Shown: positions 6,858-15,818 of the stretch, in pieces | Position numbering within the stretch: position 1 is the first letter of the stretch | How the letters are laid out: the number at the start of each line of letters is the position of its first letter | Notes under the pieces: generated by a model | The model's input: the letters and a program-made list of their open reading frames with translations, nothing else | What the model was told of the DNA's origin: nothing | Database searches by the model: none | Translations under genes and position numbers: made by a program | Assembly: GCA_023430465.1 (NCBI GenBank) | Contig: JAEZAM010000094.1 | Location: 1-64,000, forward strand | DNA length: 64,000 nucleotides | DNA from: Bacteroidota bacterium | GTDB lineage: Bacteria; Bacteroidota; Bacteroidia; Chitinophagales; Chitinophagaceae | Direction: 5' to 3'

Positions 6858-7607
6858 TTATCGTACGTTCAGTTGTTGCAGTACCTCCTCCTTTTTTCTC
6901 CGTGAGACCTCTACTTTCGTTCCATCAGTGAGTAAAACAAATTCATTGTCGTTGCTGATCCGGGTGATGTGTTTAGGATTCACGAGGTGGGATTTGTGGG
7001 TTCGGATAAAATGAAACTCATCCAGCATTTCCTCAAAATGCTTTAAGGTTTTGCTTGCGATAAACGGCTTCTTGTTCACCAGGTGTATGTGTGTATAACT
7101 GCGATCCGCCTCGAGTCGGAGAATATCATCGATCATGAAAAAGTAGACCCCTTCACTGGACGGTACGGCGATCTTGAAATCGCGGACTTCCTTCTTTTCT
7201 ATATTTTGTACCAGGTTATTGAACAGCTCCTTTTTCTGCTCGGCAGATTCATGTTTTTCCAGGTGGCGACCCACTGCAGCGCGCAATTCATCCGGGTCAA
7301 CCGGCTTCAGCAAATAATCCAGCGCACTGAAGCGGATCGCCTGAATGGCATATTGATTATAGGCTGTTGTAAAGATGACATCGAATGCGGGCGACTCGAG
7401 TTGTACCAGGAAATCAAAGCCGTTCTGGTGAGGCATCTCCACATCAAGGAAGACAATCCCCGGTTGATAATCTTTCAGGATCTCCAGTGCTGCGGATACC
7501 GAGTCCGCCTGTCGTACCTCTGTTATTTCCGGGATGAGGTTTACCACGTAGTGCTGCAACACGTTCCTTGCCTTCTGCTCATCATCAACGATCAAAACTT
7601 TTATCAT
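6858..7607 (-). CDS. LytTR-family response regulator
   Basis: 249 residues. The N-terminal receiver domain (1-120) has the acidic pocket D9/D10, the phospho-acceptor Asp55 in VFLDVEMP, and the conserved Lys in YLLKPV. The C-terminal LytTR DNA-binding domain (about 145-245) includes RLEADRSYTHIHL and FIRTHKSHLVNPKHI. LytTR regulators bind paired imperfect direct repeats and control adhesion, extracellular polymer or transport genes. The start lies 11 bases after the stop of the upstream sensor kinase, its obvious partner. Targets are not evident from this window. Confidence 0.95.
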   Translation of the reverse strand: MIKVLIVDDEQKARNVLQHYVVNLIPEITEVRQADSVSAALEILKDYQPGIVFLDVEMPHQNGFDFLVQLESPAFDVIFTTAYNQYAIQAIRFSALDYLLKPVDPDELRAAVGRHLEKHESAEQKKELFNNLVQNIEKKEVRDFKIAVPSSEGVYFFMIDDILRLEADRSYTHIHLVNKKPFIASKTLKHFEEMLDEFHFIRTHKSHLVNPKHITRISNDNEFVLLTDGTKVEVSRRKKEEVLQQLNVR

Positions 7608-7617
7608 AAGCCCAGGT

Positions 7618-10600
7618 TTAATTTTTTAAAAATGTAGATAGCTCAATTGTAATAGTGGTTCCGCCTGCCGTACCATCCGGGTTTACTTTATCCGTGATCT
7701 CCAGCAGCACGTGATGCCCCTGCTTTTTCAATACTTCCAGCCTGTCGCGGGATATCTTGAGGCCCTTCGATTCATGACGTTTTGCTTTGCTTTGCTGTGC
7801 CTTGAGTTCATACGATTTCAGGCGACCGATGCCATTGTCATCGATTGTGCACCGAAACACCTCTTCGTCTATCCGTTTGAAGTCGATCAACAGCTTCCGA
7901 TCGCCATTCTTATGCATCAGTCCATGCCAGAGCGCATTTTCAACGTATGGTTGAAGCAACATCGAAGGAATCAGTATCTCGTCCACCTCCAGGTCTTCGT
8001 CAATGCGCATTTCATAGGAGAAGCTTTGTTCAAACCGCATCTGCTCCAGCTCCAGGTAAAGGCGGAGCACTTCTTTCTCCTCATCCAGTGACACAACGTT
8101 TTTCCCCGAATTGTTCAACACCATGCGGAAAAGCTTGGAGAATTTATTCAGGTAATTGCTGGCCTCGCCATATTTTTCCGTCACGATACATTCCTGGATG
8201 CTATTAAGGCAGTTGAAGACGAAATGCGGATTCATCTGTGCCCTCAACGCCATGAGCTGGCTTTCTGCCAGCAATTTGTTTATCTCGAGGAGCTTCAGCT
8301 CATTTTCTTTTGCATGCGCCTCTGCCTGTGCCTCGGCGATTTTGTTCGAACTGATCGAGGCTATGGTCGTCATTGCCTTCAGATGGTCTTCTGTGAAAAA
8401 GTGCTTCTGTGAATGTTCGGAGTCGATCACACCAATCACTTTATTGTCCTGCAGGATAGGCACCGCCAGCTCGGACAGACGGGGTTCATCATCTACCACA
8501 TATCTTGAGTCGCGGGTTGTGTCATGAATAAGCAGTGGCTTGCCTGTTGCCGCTACCGTACCTACGATGCCCTGTCCAACCGGAAGTTCAATTGGATTGA
8601 CGATCTCATGCCCTTTAGGGTTCTTGGGGCCATATGCCGCTTTTTGCACCAGTTTATTTGTCTTCGGATCCAGCAGGTAGACCACGCAATCTTCAAACTG
8701 CAATTGTGAAATACAGTTCCGGGCAATGTCCCAGCAGATTTCATTCACAGAATTTTCTCCATACACAGAGTTGGCGAAATAATCGATCGTATGTTCAATT
8801 CTTTTTTCATCCAGTCTGCGCTGCCGGCTCCTGAACATCCAGAGCAACACACCTGCAGCCAGCAGCAGGATCAGTACCATGAACCAGATCGTCTTCCAGA
8901 ACGGTGGTCTTATGGTGATGGGGATCGTGGTCATCGTTTGCATCCAGTTGCTCTTGCCATCTGTGCTCCGCACCATGAAAATGTATTCCCCGGCGGGCAC
9001 GTTCGTATAGGATGCCGTCTGTTTTCTACCGCAATACACCCAGTCCTTGTCAAACCCCTCCAGTTTGTAGGCATATTGAATGGACGATGCTTCAAGGTGG
9101 AATGGCGAGGAGAAATCGATGGAAAAAAAGTTCTGCCGGTAATTCAAACTGACATTGGTGTTTTCACCAAATGGCTTTTCTTCCTGGAAAACTTTGAATC
9201 CTGATATCAGTGGGGGTAGTTGTTCGGAAAGTGCCTGGAACTTACTGGGCTCGATGACAACGAGGTTGTCCAGCATCGTACCAACGATCTGATCACCCAT
9301 TCTGATCAGGCTGTTCCAGTGGTCATTGAAGGAGTAGGTGACTTCTATCTTGACCTGCGTCACTAACCTGGTGCGGGGTTGAATACAAACCAGCCCTTCC
9401 CTTGAAATACCCCAAAGGCGGCCCTGTACATCAGTTTCGAGGTCGGTAAAACGATTGTTCAGAAGCCCGTCTTTTGAAGTGACGGAATCAAGCAACTGGC
9501 CAGAAGTACTGTATTTGTACATGCCTTTCTTCCGGACGCTGACCCAGACGTTTTGCTGGTTATCCTGTGCTATCGAAAGGATATCGTCCTTAGCCAGGAT
9601 TGAATCCTTTGGCCGCGAAAACCTGCCCGTCGAATAGTCATAGATGCGGATGCCGCTGTTCCATTTTGCGATCCACACCAGGCCTTGCTTCGTTTCAAAA
9701 TAACAGCGGGTGTTTCCTTCCGCATAATCACCGAATGCAGGATCACCTTCATTGAACCGGATACAGGCTTTTGTGCCTGGATCATATCGAAACACACCTT
9801 CGTCCCAGATGGCAAACCAAACATTTCCGCGTGAGTCCTGTCTGATCCACGATACGCCCCTGATGTTCTCTTTTTTGTAACCCGGGTAGCTGGTGAATGT
9901 CCGAAAGGTTTTTGTCAACGGGTTAAATATCCTGATACCATTAATCGTGGTGCACCAAAGCTCGCCGTTGATATAAACAAGATCGAAGATCTCGTTCCAG
10001 CGCAGTTCCGTTTTTTCGGGATAAAATCGTTCAAAAGTTTTGGCCGCTGTGTCATACTTTACCAGCCCCTCCATTTTACCCAGCCACCAGGTACCGCGTT
10101 TATCGGATGCAACAGCGTTTACATTGGCGAAATTTGTTGTCAGGAAGAATGGGTAGCTCGGTACCTTGATGACGTTCTTTACAAATGAGTGGCGGTTGTA
10201 CCTGCTGACACCGTTGATGGTCGCCAGCCACACGTTGCCGTAGCTATCCTGGAATGCATCGTTGAAAAATCCGTAGCCGATGGAGTAAGGCAGGTTTTCG
10301 TCATAGACGATCTTTTCAAACTTACCGTCCGGCGTTTTTACGAACGCCGTATAAAGCCAGGTTGACACCCATAACCGATCCTCATTATCGAAGAAGAGTG
10401 TATTCGGCCCGGAATCAAGTTTTAGCAACGGGTCATCATTGATATGCGTTATCCGCCGCTCTTCACGGGTGGAGAAGTTGTAATAGACGAGCGTATTATC
10501 GAACACATCACCAAACCATATATTACCGGTGCGATCAATGGCGACAGAGTTCACCGCATGGTTGGTGAACACGGGGAGACCATCAGGATTATGTCGGTTT

Positions 10601-11223
10601 GAATAAACGGCCTGCCGATTCAGGTCCAGCAGGAAGAGTCCCTCATTTGCGCCGATCCAAAATCCATTACGAAGGGAGTCATATACAAACCCGGCATGGA
10701 AGCACCCCACATTGGCAAGTTCCTTAGCCCAGGTATATTTTTCACCGATAGGAATGAACCGTCCGTTTTCCTCCAGGTAGATGCCTTTCGATGAAGCGGC
10801 CCAGAGTTTTCCCTGCTTGTCATGACGAAACTGGCTGATGGCAATTCGCTCGGTTCCTGGTTTGCCATTAACCAGGATGTCTACCTTTCTGATGGTATTG
10901 TTGGTCTTGTCGAGCACACCGGCGCCTGCTTCGGTACCAAACCATATCTTACCCTCTCCATGAGAAGTGATTGCTGCTATTACATCGCCCAGGCCTGCGG
11001 GGTAGCCGGGCAGGGCACTGTTCCAAAGTTTGAAATGGCTGCCATCGAAGCGATTCAGTCCGTTGAGGGCGCCCATCCACATGAAGCCTTCATTGTCACG
11101 AAAGACGCTTCGGATCTCACGGGTGGAGAGGCCGTCCTTTGGCTTCAGATTATCGAAAAGGTATTGCGCGCGCAGGGACTGCACGGAGAGTAAGACAAAT
11201 AAGAAGAGCAGGGGAATCCGCAT
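7618..11223 (-). CDS. Propeller-GAF-LytS-type sensor histidine kinase
   Basis: 1201 residues. A signal peptide (1-20, SVQSLRAQ) leads into about 650 residues of two-component-regulator propeller repeats (recurring D-x-x-G-x-x-W units such as DNEGFMWMGALNGLNRFDG). A Y_Y_Y domain (about 700-765, YAYKLEGFDKDWVYC) and one membrane helix (about 777-797) follow. The cytoplasmic part has a GAF domain (about 815-970). The LytS-type kinase core has His1000 in QMNPHFVFN and N-box Asn1096 in YVENALWHG. The periplasmic propeller likely senses a ligand and the GAF domain a second input. I start at ATG 11223 because the signal peptide begins there; the 69 upstream codons are not protein-like. It drives the LytTR regulator next to it. 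Confidence 0.93.
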   Translation of the reverse strand: MRIPLLFLFVLLSVQSLRAQYLFDNLKPKDGLSTREIRSVFRDNEGFMWMGALNGLNRFDGSHFKLWNSALPGYPAGLGDVIAAITSHGEGKIWFGTEAGAGVLDKTNNTIRKVDILVNGKPGTERIAISQFRHDKQGKLWAASSKGIYLEENGRFIPIGEKYTWAKELANVGCFHAGFVYDSLRNGFWIGANEGLFLLDLNRQAVYSNRHNPDGLPVFTNHAVNSVAIDRTGNIWFGDVFDNTLVYYNFSTREERRITHINDDPLLKLDSGPNTLFFDNEDRLWVSTWLYTAFVKTPDGKFEKIVYDENLPYSIGYGFFNDAFQDSYGNVWLATINGVSRYNRHSFVKNVIKVPSYPFFLTTNFANVNAVASDKRGTWWLGKMEGLVKYDTAAKTFERFYPEKTELRWNEIFDLVYINGELWCTTINGIRIFNPLTKTFRTFTSYPGYKKENIRGVSWIRQDSRGNVWFAIWDEGVFRYDPGTKACIRFNEGDPAFGDYAEGNTRCYFETKQGLVWIAKWNSGIRIYDYSTGRFSRPKDSILAKDDILSIAQDNQQNVWVSVRKKGMYKYSTSGQLLDSVTSKDGLLNNRFTDLETDVQGRLWGISREGLVCIQPRTRLVTQVKIEVTYSFNDHWNSLIRMGDQIVGTMLDNLVVIEPSKFQALSEQLPPLISGFKVFQEEKPFGENTNVSLNYRQNFFSIDFSSPFHLEASSIQYAYKLEGFDKDWVYCGRKQTASYTNVPAGEYIFMVRSTDGKSNWMQTMTTIPITIRPPFWKTIWFMVLILLLAAGVLLWMFRSRQRRLDEKRIEHTIDYFANSVYGENSVNEICWDIARNCISQLQFEDCVVYLLDPKTNKLVQKAAYGPKNPKGHEIVNPIELPVGQGIVGTVAATGKPLLIHDTTRDSRYVVDDEPRLSELAVPILQDNKVIGVIDSEHSQKHFFTEDHLKAMTTIASISSNKIAEAQAEAHAKENELKLLEINKLLAESQLMALRAQMNPHFVFNCLNSIQECIVTEKYGEASNYLNKFSKLFRMVLNNSGKNVVSLDEEKEVLRLYLELEQMRFEQSFSYEMRIDEDLEVDEILIPSMLLQPYVENALWHGLMHKNGDRKLLIDFKRIDEEVFRCTIDDNGIGRLKSYELKAQQSKAKRHESKGLKISRDRLEVLKKQGHHVLLEITDKVNPDGTAGGTTITIELSTFLKN

Positions 11224-11324
11224 GTAATCAGACCTTGGCAATACTAATATATAAATATTGTCAACCCTTTTCAAAAAGCGGGATCGGATTAGCCTGCGGC
11301 TCTGCCTGTGCAACGAACGGTAAC

Positions 11325-11909
11325 CTATACGTAATAGGGGTTGATCATCAGGTACACGATCACACCGGTGATGGCTACATATAACCACACCGGCCACGTG
11401 AAGCGCGCGAGGCGGCGATGATTTTTCCATTCACCCGTCATCGCACGGTAGGCGGTAAACAGTATGAACGGGAGTATCACACCTGCAAGCGGGATATGCG
11501 TAAGCAGGATAAAATAATAAAACTTGCGGGTGTGGCCGGCAGCAGCAAGTTCTTCAGCATTCAGTTCACCGCTGTGATCCAGATCACCATAGATGGTATC
11601 ACCAGCAAAAAGATGATGACAGATATAACTGACAAGAAAGAGAATTGACAGGACCATGGCGGTCATCATCATTCTTTTATGGGTATTGTATCGCTTTGTC
11701 TTTACGGCGATCAGTGCAAAAACGAGCAGCACCGCCACCATAGTATTGATGACGGCATTAGCCAGTGCAAAATAGTGTACGTCAAATCCGAGGTTGACGT
11801 CAAGGCGCACCCTGCTGAGGATAACGATAGCGGTGAATACGATGACAGAAAAAATAATGATGAGGGTTCCCGCCCTTTTATCATTCTTTCGCCAGACCGG
11901 TTGGAGCAT
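11325..11909 (-). CDS. DUF420 membrane protein (CtaM-like oxidase assembly)
   Basis: 194 residues with five hydrophobic segments (about 15-33, 46-67, 78-98, 130-152, 170-190). Conserved histidines include HYFALANAVINT, YNTHKRMM, YICHH and LLTHIPLAG, the pattern of DUF420. DUF420 includes CtaM, required for assembly of haem-copper oxidases in Firmicutes, and its position behind SCO in an oxidase cluster supports that role. An EF-hand-like acidic loop (GDLDHSGELNAEE) lies between helices 3 and 4. The start overlaps the end of SCO by 29 bases, implying coupled translation. Confidence 0.85.
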   Translation of the reverse strand: MLQPVWRKNDKRAGTLIIIFSVIVFTAIVILSRVRLDVNLGFDVHYFALANAVINTMVAVLLVFALIAVKTKRYNTHKRMMMTAMVLSILFLVSYICHHLFAGDTIYGDLDHSGELNAEELAAAGHTRKFYYFILLTHIPLAGVILPFILFTAYRAMTGEWKNHRRLARFTWPVWLYVAITGVIVYLMINPYYV

Positions 11910-12705
11910 TGTTCTTTCTTTTTAGTATATAGACCAGCAGTCCCACCCCTATAATAGCGGCGAGGAAGGCGATGGCCATAATTTGTAATTTGCCTGCAAA
12001 GAAGCTCCGTCTGTTTGGATCCTTTTCCATGGTCAGGAGAATGATATCATTTGCAAGCCGGCCAAGGTCTTTGTCATCAAGACCATGATAGTATCCACGT
12101 ACCTGCCTGTTGGTATCGATCAGTACAAAATAATCGCTGTGAATGAAGTTAGAGTCCACGCCCTCGCCGTCCATTACACCGATCTTCATTTCCTGGATAG
12201 CATAATCGTAAATAGCTTTTTTCTCTCCCGTGAGCAACCACCACTGTTCAGGGTTGATCTGAAATCTGTCAGCCCAATACTTCAGCCGTTGGACCGAGTC
12301 ACGTTCAGGATCAATGCTGAACGAAAGGAAATGCAGGAAATCCGGGGTTTTATCGCCTACACGCTGCGAGTTGGTGATCGAAGTCTGCAGCTTCTTCATG
12401 TTGAGTGTCATGCCCGGGCAGATGGTAGGGCAATGGGTAAAGAAAAAATCGGCAACAACCACTTTACCTTTTAGCTTATCCCAACCCACCTGCTCACCAA
12501 GCTGGTTGGTGAGCGAAAATGCTGGCAATCGGTGCCAGGCAGTATCTGAATATTCCTTTCCGCGTTTGGTGGTGGTGATGATGGAATCAGCGTGATAGTG
12601 GCGAGGCATCACGATGGCCTTATCGCTGGTGGCTTTTACAATGAGGTAACAGACCAGGGGAAGAAGTGCTGCGATGAGGATAGCATATAATGCTGTTTTG
12701 TTCAT
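11881..12705 (-). CDS. SCO1/SenC copper chaperone for cytochrome oxidase
   Basis: 274 residues from ATG 12705. An N-terminal membrane anchor (5-23) leads to a thioredoxin-fold domain with the copper-binding CPTICP motif (Cys92, Cys96) and the third ligand His189 (NFIHSDYFVLID). Unusually there is a second hydrophobic helix near the C-terminus (about 243-265), so both ends may be membrane-bound. SCO proteins deliver copper to the CuA site of subunit II. The start at 12735 is rejected because it would read through the terminator stem at 12721-12760. That terminator separates this gene and DUF420 from the structural oxidase genes, so they may have their own promoter or depend on read-through. 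Confidence 0.93.
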   Translation of the reverse strand: MNKTALYAILIAALLPLVCYLIVKATSDKAIVMPRHYHADSIITTTKRGKEYSDTAWHRLPAFSLTNQLGEQVGWDKLKGKVVVADFFFTHCPTICPGMTLNMKKLQTSITNSQRVGDKTPDFLHFLSFSIDPERDSVQRLKYWADRFQINPEQWWLLTGEKKAIYDYAIQEMKIGVMDGEGVDSNFIHSDYFVLIDTNRQVRGYYHGLDDKDLGRLANDIILLTMEKDPNRRSFFAGKLQIMAIAFLAAIIGVGLLVYILKRKNNAPTGLAKE

Positions 12706-12720
12706 GCTATGTAATAAAAA

Positions 12721-12760
12721 ACCACCGGCCTGCAAAATTGTTCAAATCCAGGCCGGTGGT
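12721..12760 (-). terminator. Terminator after oxidase subunit IV
   Basis: Perfect 11-base arms ACCACCGGCCT (12721-12731) and AGGCCGGTGGT (12750-12760) around an 18-base loop. On the minus strand T-rich sequence (TTTTTTATT) follows. It ends the act-cta transcript ahead of SCO, at least partly. Confidence 0.85.
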
Positions 12761-12779
12761 CAGTATTTTAAAAAAAAGC

Positions 12780-13229
12780 TTACTGTTTCCCAGGCTCTGG
12801 CTGTGCTGGCTTGGCCGGCGCGGCATGATGCTCTTTAGGTGTTGTCGTTTCGCGGAAATACGGATCGTATTCATTGCGAAGATTCCGGTAAGAGTTTCCA
12901 TCGATGATGAATGCTGCGATGAACCAGATAAACAGCATTAAAGGCACTACGATGGTCATGATCATATTGCGGATCTCGTCACCGAGGTGCATGAAAATCG
13001 ATACGATGTAATATGCCTTTGCAAGGGTGAGGATACAAACCACTCCTTTGAATGCCAGGATGGCAAAACTTGGCGCAGACTCCCAGCTATAGAGCAGCAA
13101 CCCTATACCGAGTTCCACCACGGTCAGGATCGACAACAGGATGGTTGTGCTTCTGACACGTTTCTTGAAGTCGGCGTCTGATACGTGATGTTCGAAAGTT
13201 ATTTCTGATGATGTTGAGTGATGTTCCAT
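12780..13229 (-). CDS. ctaF: Cytochrome c oxidase subunit IV family protein
   Basis: 149 residues with three membrane helices (about 28-47, 54-80, 88-112). The motif KAYYIVSIFMHL is typical of the prokaryotic oxidase subunit IV (COX4_pro) family. The N-terminus is His-rich (MEHHS, FEHH) and the C-terminal tail is Pro/Ala-rich. It stabilises the oxidase complex and has no cofactor. It follows the larger subunit III gene after 38 bases and is followed by the terminator at 12721-12760, marking the end of the main operon. Confidence 0.88.
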   Translation of the reverse strand: MEHHSTSSEITFEHHVSDADFKKRVRSTTILLSILTVVELGIGLLLYSWESAPSFAILAFKGVVCILTLAKAYYIVSIFMHLGDEIRNMIMTIVVPLMLFIWFIAAFIIDGNSYRNLRNEYDPYFRETTTPKEHHAAPAKPAQPEPGKQ

Positions 13230-13267
13230 GTCTTAAATTCTTAAATAAATTAATTCAATGCCGTTCG

Positions 13268-14140
13268 TCAGATCAGGTAGAAGCAAAGGAATACGAATAC
13301 CCAAACCAGGTCAACGAAGTGCCAGTAAAGCCCGGCCTTTTCGATCATCAGGTAATGGCCTCTGCGATGAAATACGTCTTTCTGCGCCATGATGAGCATA
13401 ATGATATTGATCACCACCCCTGAGAAAACGTGGAAACCGTGGAAACCGGTGATGCCATAAAAATATCCGCCGAACGCTACAGGTCCTTTTTCACGAATGT
13501 GCAGAGCAGCAGTGTTGATTTTCGCCAGCAGCTCCTCTTTTGGCATTTTCATGAGCACATCGTGGTTCAATGCGTGATCCTGTGAGTGTGCAAGAAGTGC
13601 CAATGAATGTTGGGATGAATTGTTCAGCGCTGCATTCACTGCGGCGGGATCAGCAAGCTTACCCCATGGGTTTACGGTTGTGGTCTGTCCAACCCATTGA
13701 ATTTGTCCATCGATCAGTGTTGCATGTTCGCCGGTGATCAGGTGATGCCACTCCCAGGCCTGGCAACCGAGGAAGGCGAGCCCGCCCACGATGGTCCAGC
13801 CCAGCCATTTGATCACACCGGCCTTATCACCTTTGTGACCTGCGTGTACGGCCAGTACCATGGTCACAGAGCTGATGATCAGGATGAAGGTCATTACAGA
13901 AACGAAGGCGAGAGGAAGATTGGCATGTCCTGCGCCGGGAAAGGCATTGAAAACGACGTTCGGGTCAGGCCAGAAGTTCTGGCTGAAACGGATCGTTCCA
14001 TATGAAATCAGGAATGCACCAAAGGTGAATGCGTCACTCATCAGGAAGTACCACATCATCAACTTGCCGTATTCGAGGTTGAACGGGCTCTTACCTCCAC
14101 TCCACCATTTGGTCTGCTGCGCTGTAACTGTTGTCGCCAT
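13268..14140 (-). CDS. ctaE: Cytochrome c oxidase subunit III, long form
   Basis: 290 residues of the haem-copper oxidase subunit III family. Helices include LMMWYFLMSDAFTFGAFL (near 27-44) and the signature GITGFHGFHVFSGVVINI, ending HFVDLVWVFVFLCFYL. A hydrophilic insert of about 75 residues (roughly 140-215) sits between the WEWHHLI helix and the GITGFHG helix; in ordinary subunit III these are joined by a short loop. The insert is Asn/Ala/His-rich. Subunit III supports proton uptake and stability of subunit I. A second, shorter subunit III gene lies immediately upstream. Confidence 0.9.
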   Translation of the reverse strand: MATTVTAQQTKWWSGGKSPFNLEYGKLMMWYFLMSDAFTFGAFLISYGTIRFSQNFWPDPNVVFNAFPGAGHANLPLAFVSVMTFILIISSVTMVLAVHAGHKGDKAGVIKWLGWTIVGGLAFLGCQAWEWHHLITGEHATLIDGQIQWVGQTTTVNPWGKLADPAAVNAALNNSSQHSLALLAHSQDHALNHDVLMKMPKEELLAKINTAALHIREKGPVAFGGYFYGITGFHGFHVFSGVVINIIMLIMAQKDVFHRRGHYLMIEKAGLYWHFVDLVWVFVFLCFYLI

Positions 14141-14181
14141 GTCAGTTGTTTCTATTTATAAAATCCCGCTCTTCTGTGTTA

Positions 14182-14805
14182 TTACCCGATGATCAGGAAG
14201 AAAACAAGCAGATAGAGCCATAATATGTCTACAAAATGCCAGTAGGTTGCTGCAACTTCGATGCCTACCGGGCTGTATGTTTTTATCTTGCCTACGAACG
14301 TCTTAAAGAACATCACGATCAGTGCAATCACCCCACCAAGTACATGGATACCATGCAGTCCGAAAATGATGTACAGGAACTGGGCGGCACCAGCGGATCC
14401 GTCAAAGCGGATGTTCTGGTTCCACAGAATGTTGAATCCCATTACCTGCAGGATCACGAACGTCACTCCCAGCACCAGCGTCGCTGCCACGAGGTAGCGG
14501 TAGGCCGACATGTTGCGCTGTTTAAAAGATCTGACTGCCATCTGGATAGTGATGCTGCTCCCTATCATGATGGCGGTAGATACCAGGAATATTTCCGGCA
14601 TCCTTACATCCCGCCAGCCGACCATGTTACTTTTCACGATGAAGGCGCTGGTAAGGCCAGCAAACATCATCAGCATGCTCGCTATCGCAACCCACAACGT
14701 GAACTTGTGGGGATGTAATTTTTTTCTCTGCCCACTCTGTTCCGCGGGGCTATGTGCGGTATTCTCCATGTTCAGTTCTGTCACCATGTCCATCTCTCTT
14801 TTCAT
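14182..14805 (-). CDS. ctaE: Cytochrome c oxidase subunit III, short form
   Basis: 207 residues, the size of CyoC-type subunit III, with five helices and the family motifs IIFGLHGIHVLGGVIALI and YWHFVDILWLYLLVFFLI. It is a second copy of the subunit next door and lacks the long insert. Two subunit III genes in tandem are known in Bacteroidota oxidase operons, where the pair may supply the seven helices of one classical subunit III; that assignment here is inference. The ATG at 14805 follows the ctaB stop by 7 bases. Alternative in-frame ATGs at residues 5 and 7 cannot be excluded. Confidence 0.9.
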   Translation of the reverse strand: MKREMDMVTELNMENTAHSPAEQSGQRKKLHPHKFTLWVAIASMLMMFAGLTSAFIVKSNMVGWRDVRMPEIFLVSTAIMIGSSITIQMAVRSFKQRNMSAYRYLVAATLVLGVTFVILQVMGFNILWNQNIRFDGSAGAAQFLYIIFGLHGIHVLGGVIALIVMFFKTFVGKIKTYSPVGIEVAATYWHFVDILWLYLLVFFLIIG

Positions 14806-14812
14806 TTATTCC

Positions 14813-15688
14813 CTAAGCCTTACTGAGCAGAAGCGCCAGCAACACTACCGGGAGATATAAATAACTTCCAAACATCACTCTTCTTGCTGCGGGCACCTCC
14901 ATTGTCTGATAGAGCTTAATGCTCCTGTACAGCATGAAGATATTTGCCGCTACGATCAATCCCAGGCTCACAAGACCGCTTGCATCGCTGTAGTCACACA
15001 TCCCGGTGAAATAGGGGACAAGTGTGATGGGAAACAACAGCGTTGAATAGATCACCGTCTGGAACGCTGTGAACTTCGTTGGTCCCTGGTCAGCAGGCAA
15101 CAGCTTGAAGCCAACCTTGGAATAGTCCACGTGCGCCACCCAGGCAATTGCCCAGAAATGGGGGAACTGCCAGAGAAACTGGATGCCAAACAGGACCCAT
15201 CCGCCAAAGGACAGCCTGTCATCACCTGCAGCCCAGCCGATCAGGCAGGGCAGCGCTCCCGGCACGGCACCAACCAGCACGGCGATAGAGCCTACCTTCT
15301 TCAGCGGCGTGTAGATGAACGCATAAAGAAAAAGGCTGAACGCAGCTACGGTGGCGGCTATCACGTTGAAGAAATAACCCAGCATAAAAACGCCAAGCAC
15401 TCCCGTGATCACCGCAAAGGCCCATCCTTCCTGCGCGCTCATGCGTCCGGCAGCAATTGGCCTGTTGCCCGTACGCTTCATCTGCGCATCGGTATCCTTT
15501 TCCACGACCTGGTTGATAGCATTTGCACTACCCGTTACCAGCATCCCGGCTACAAAGAGCAATCCAATCATCACCCAATCATACTCCACCACTTTCGGCG
15601 CCAGCAGGTAACTGATCACACTGCTGAACACCACCATTATACTGAGCGAAAGCTTTACTAACTGTAAATAATCCTTGATCTTGTTCAT
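14813..15688 (-). CDS. ctaB: Protoheme IX farnesyltransferase (haem O synthase)
   Basis: 291 residues from ATG 15688 (MNKIKDYLQL). It is a UbiA-superfamily polytopic enzyme that adds a farnesyl group to protohaem to make haem O, precursor of the haem A used by the oxidase encoded beside it. The first acidic motif lies in NQVVEKDTDAQMKRTGNRPI (59-78), matching the family's D-x-x-x-D-A-x-M-x-R-T-x-x-R-P. The second polar motif region (AHVDYSKVGFKLLP) is near residue 200. Nine hydrophobic segments fit the family. The longer start (15718) would run into the ACTYAAA heptad repeat and is less likely. Confidence 0.94.
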   Translation of the reverse strand: MNKIKDYLQLVKLSLSIMVVFSSVISYLLAPKVVEYDWVMIGLLFVAGMLVTGSANAINQVVEKDTDAQMKRTGNRPIAAGRMSAQEGWAFAVITGVLGVFMLGYFFNVIAATVAAFSLFLYAFIYTPLKKVGSIAVLVGAVPGALPCLIGWAAGDDRLSFGGWVLFGIQFLWQFPHFWAIAWVAHVDYSKVGFKLLPADQGPTKFTAFQTVIYSTLLFPITLVPYFTGMCDYSDASGLVSLGLIVAANIFMLYRSIKLYQTMEVPAARRVMFGSYLYLPVVLLALLLSKA

Positions 15689-15705
15689 CACGTTTCTCTG
15701 TTTCA

Positions 15706-15810
15706 ACTTAAAACTCAAAACTTAAAACTCAAAACGTGATCATTATATCTTAAGAATGCCTGCCTTTTTTCTGCTAACAGGAAATTTTTAAGTTTTAACT
15801 TTTAAGTTTT
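15706..15810. repeat. Inverted heptad repeat between ctaD and ctaB
   Basis: Four perfect period-7 units ACTTAAA, ACTCAAA, ACTTAAA, ACTCAAA occupy 15706-15733. An approximately inverted arm made of TTTTAAG/TTTTAAC units lies at 15785-15810. Together they could fold into a long A/T stem of imperfect pairs around a 50-base loop, inside the operon. A related non-inverted run occurs at 57093-57122. Confidence 0.75.
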
Positions 15811-15818
15811 CAGTTTCC

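Noticed and set aside
11224..11430. N-terminal extension of the sensor kinase by 69 residues
   Set aside because: The extension is Arg/His-rich without pattern and hides the signal peptide that starts at 11223.
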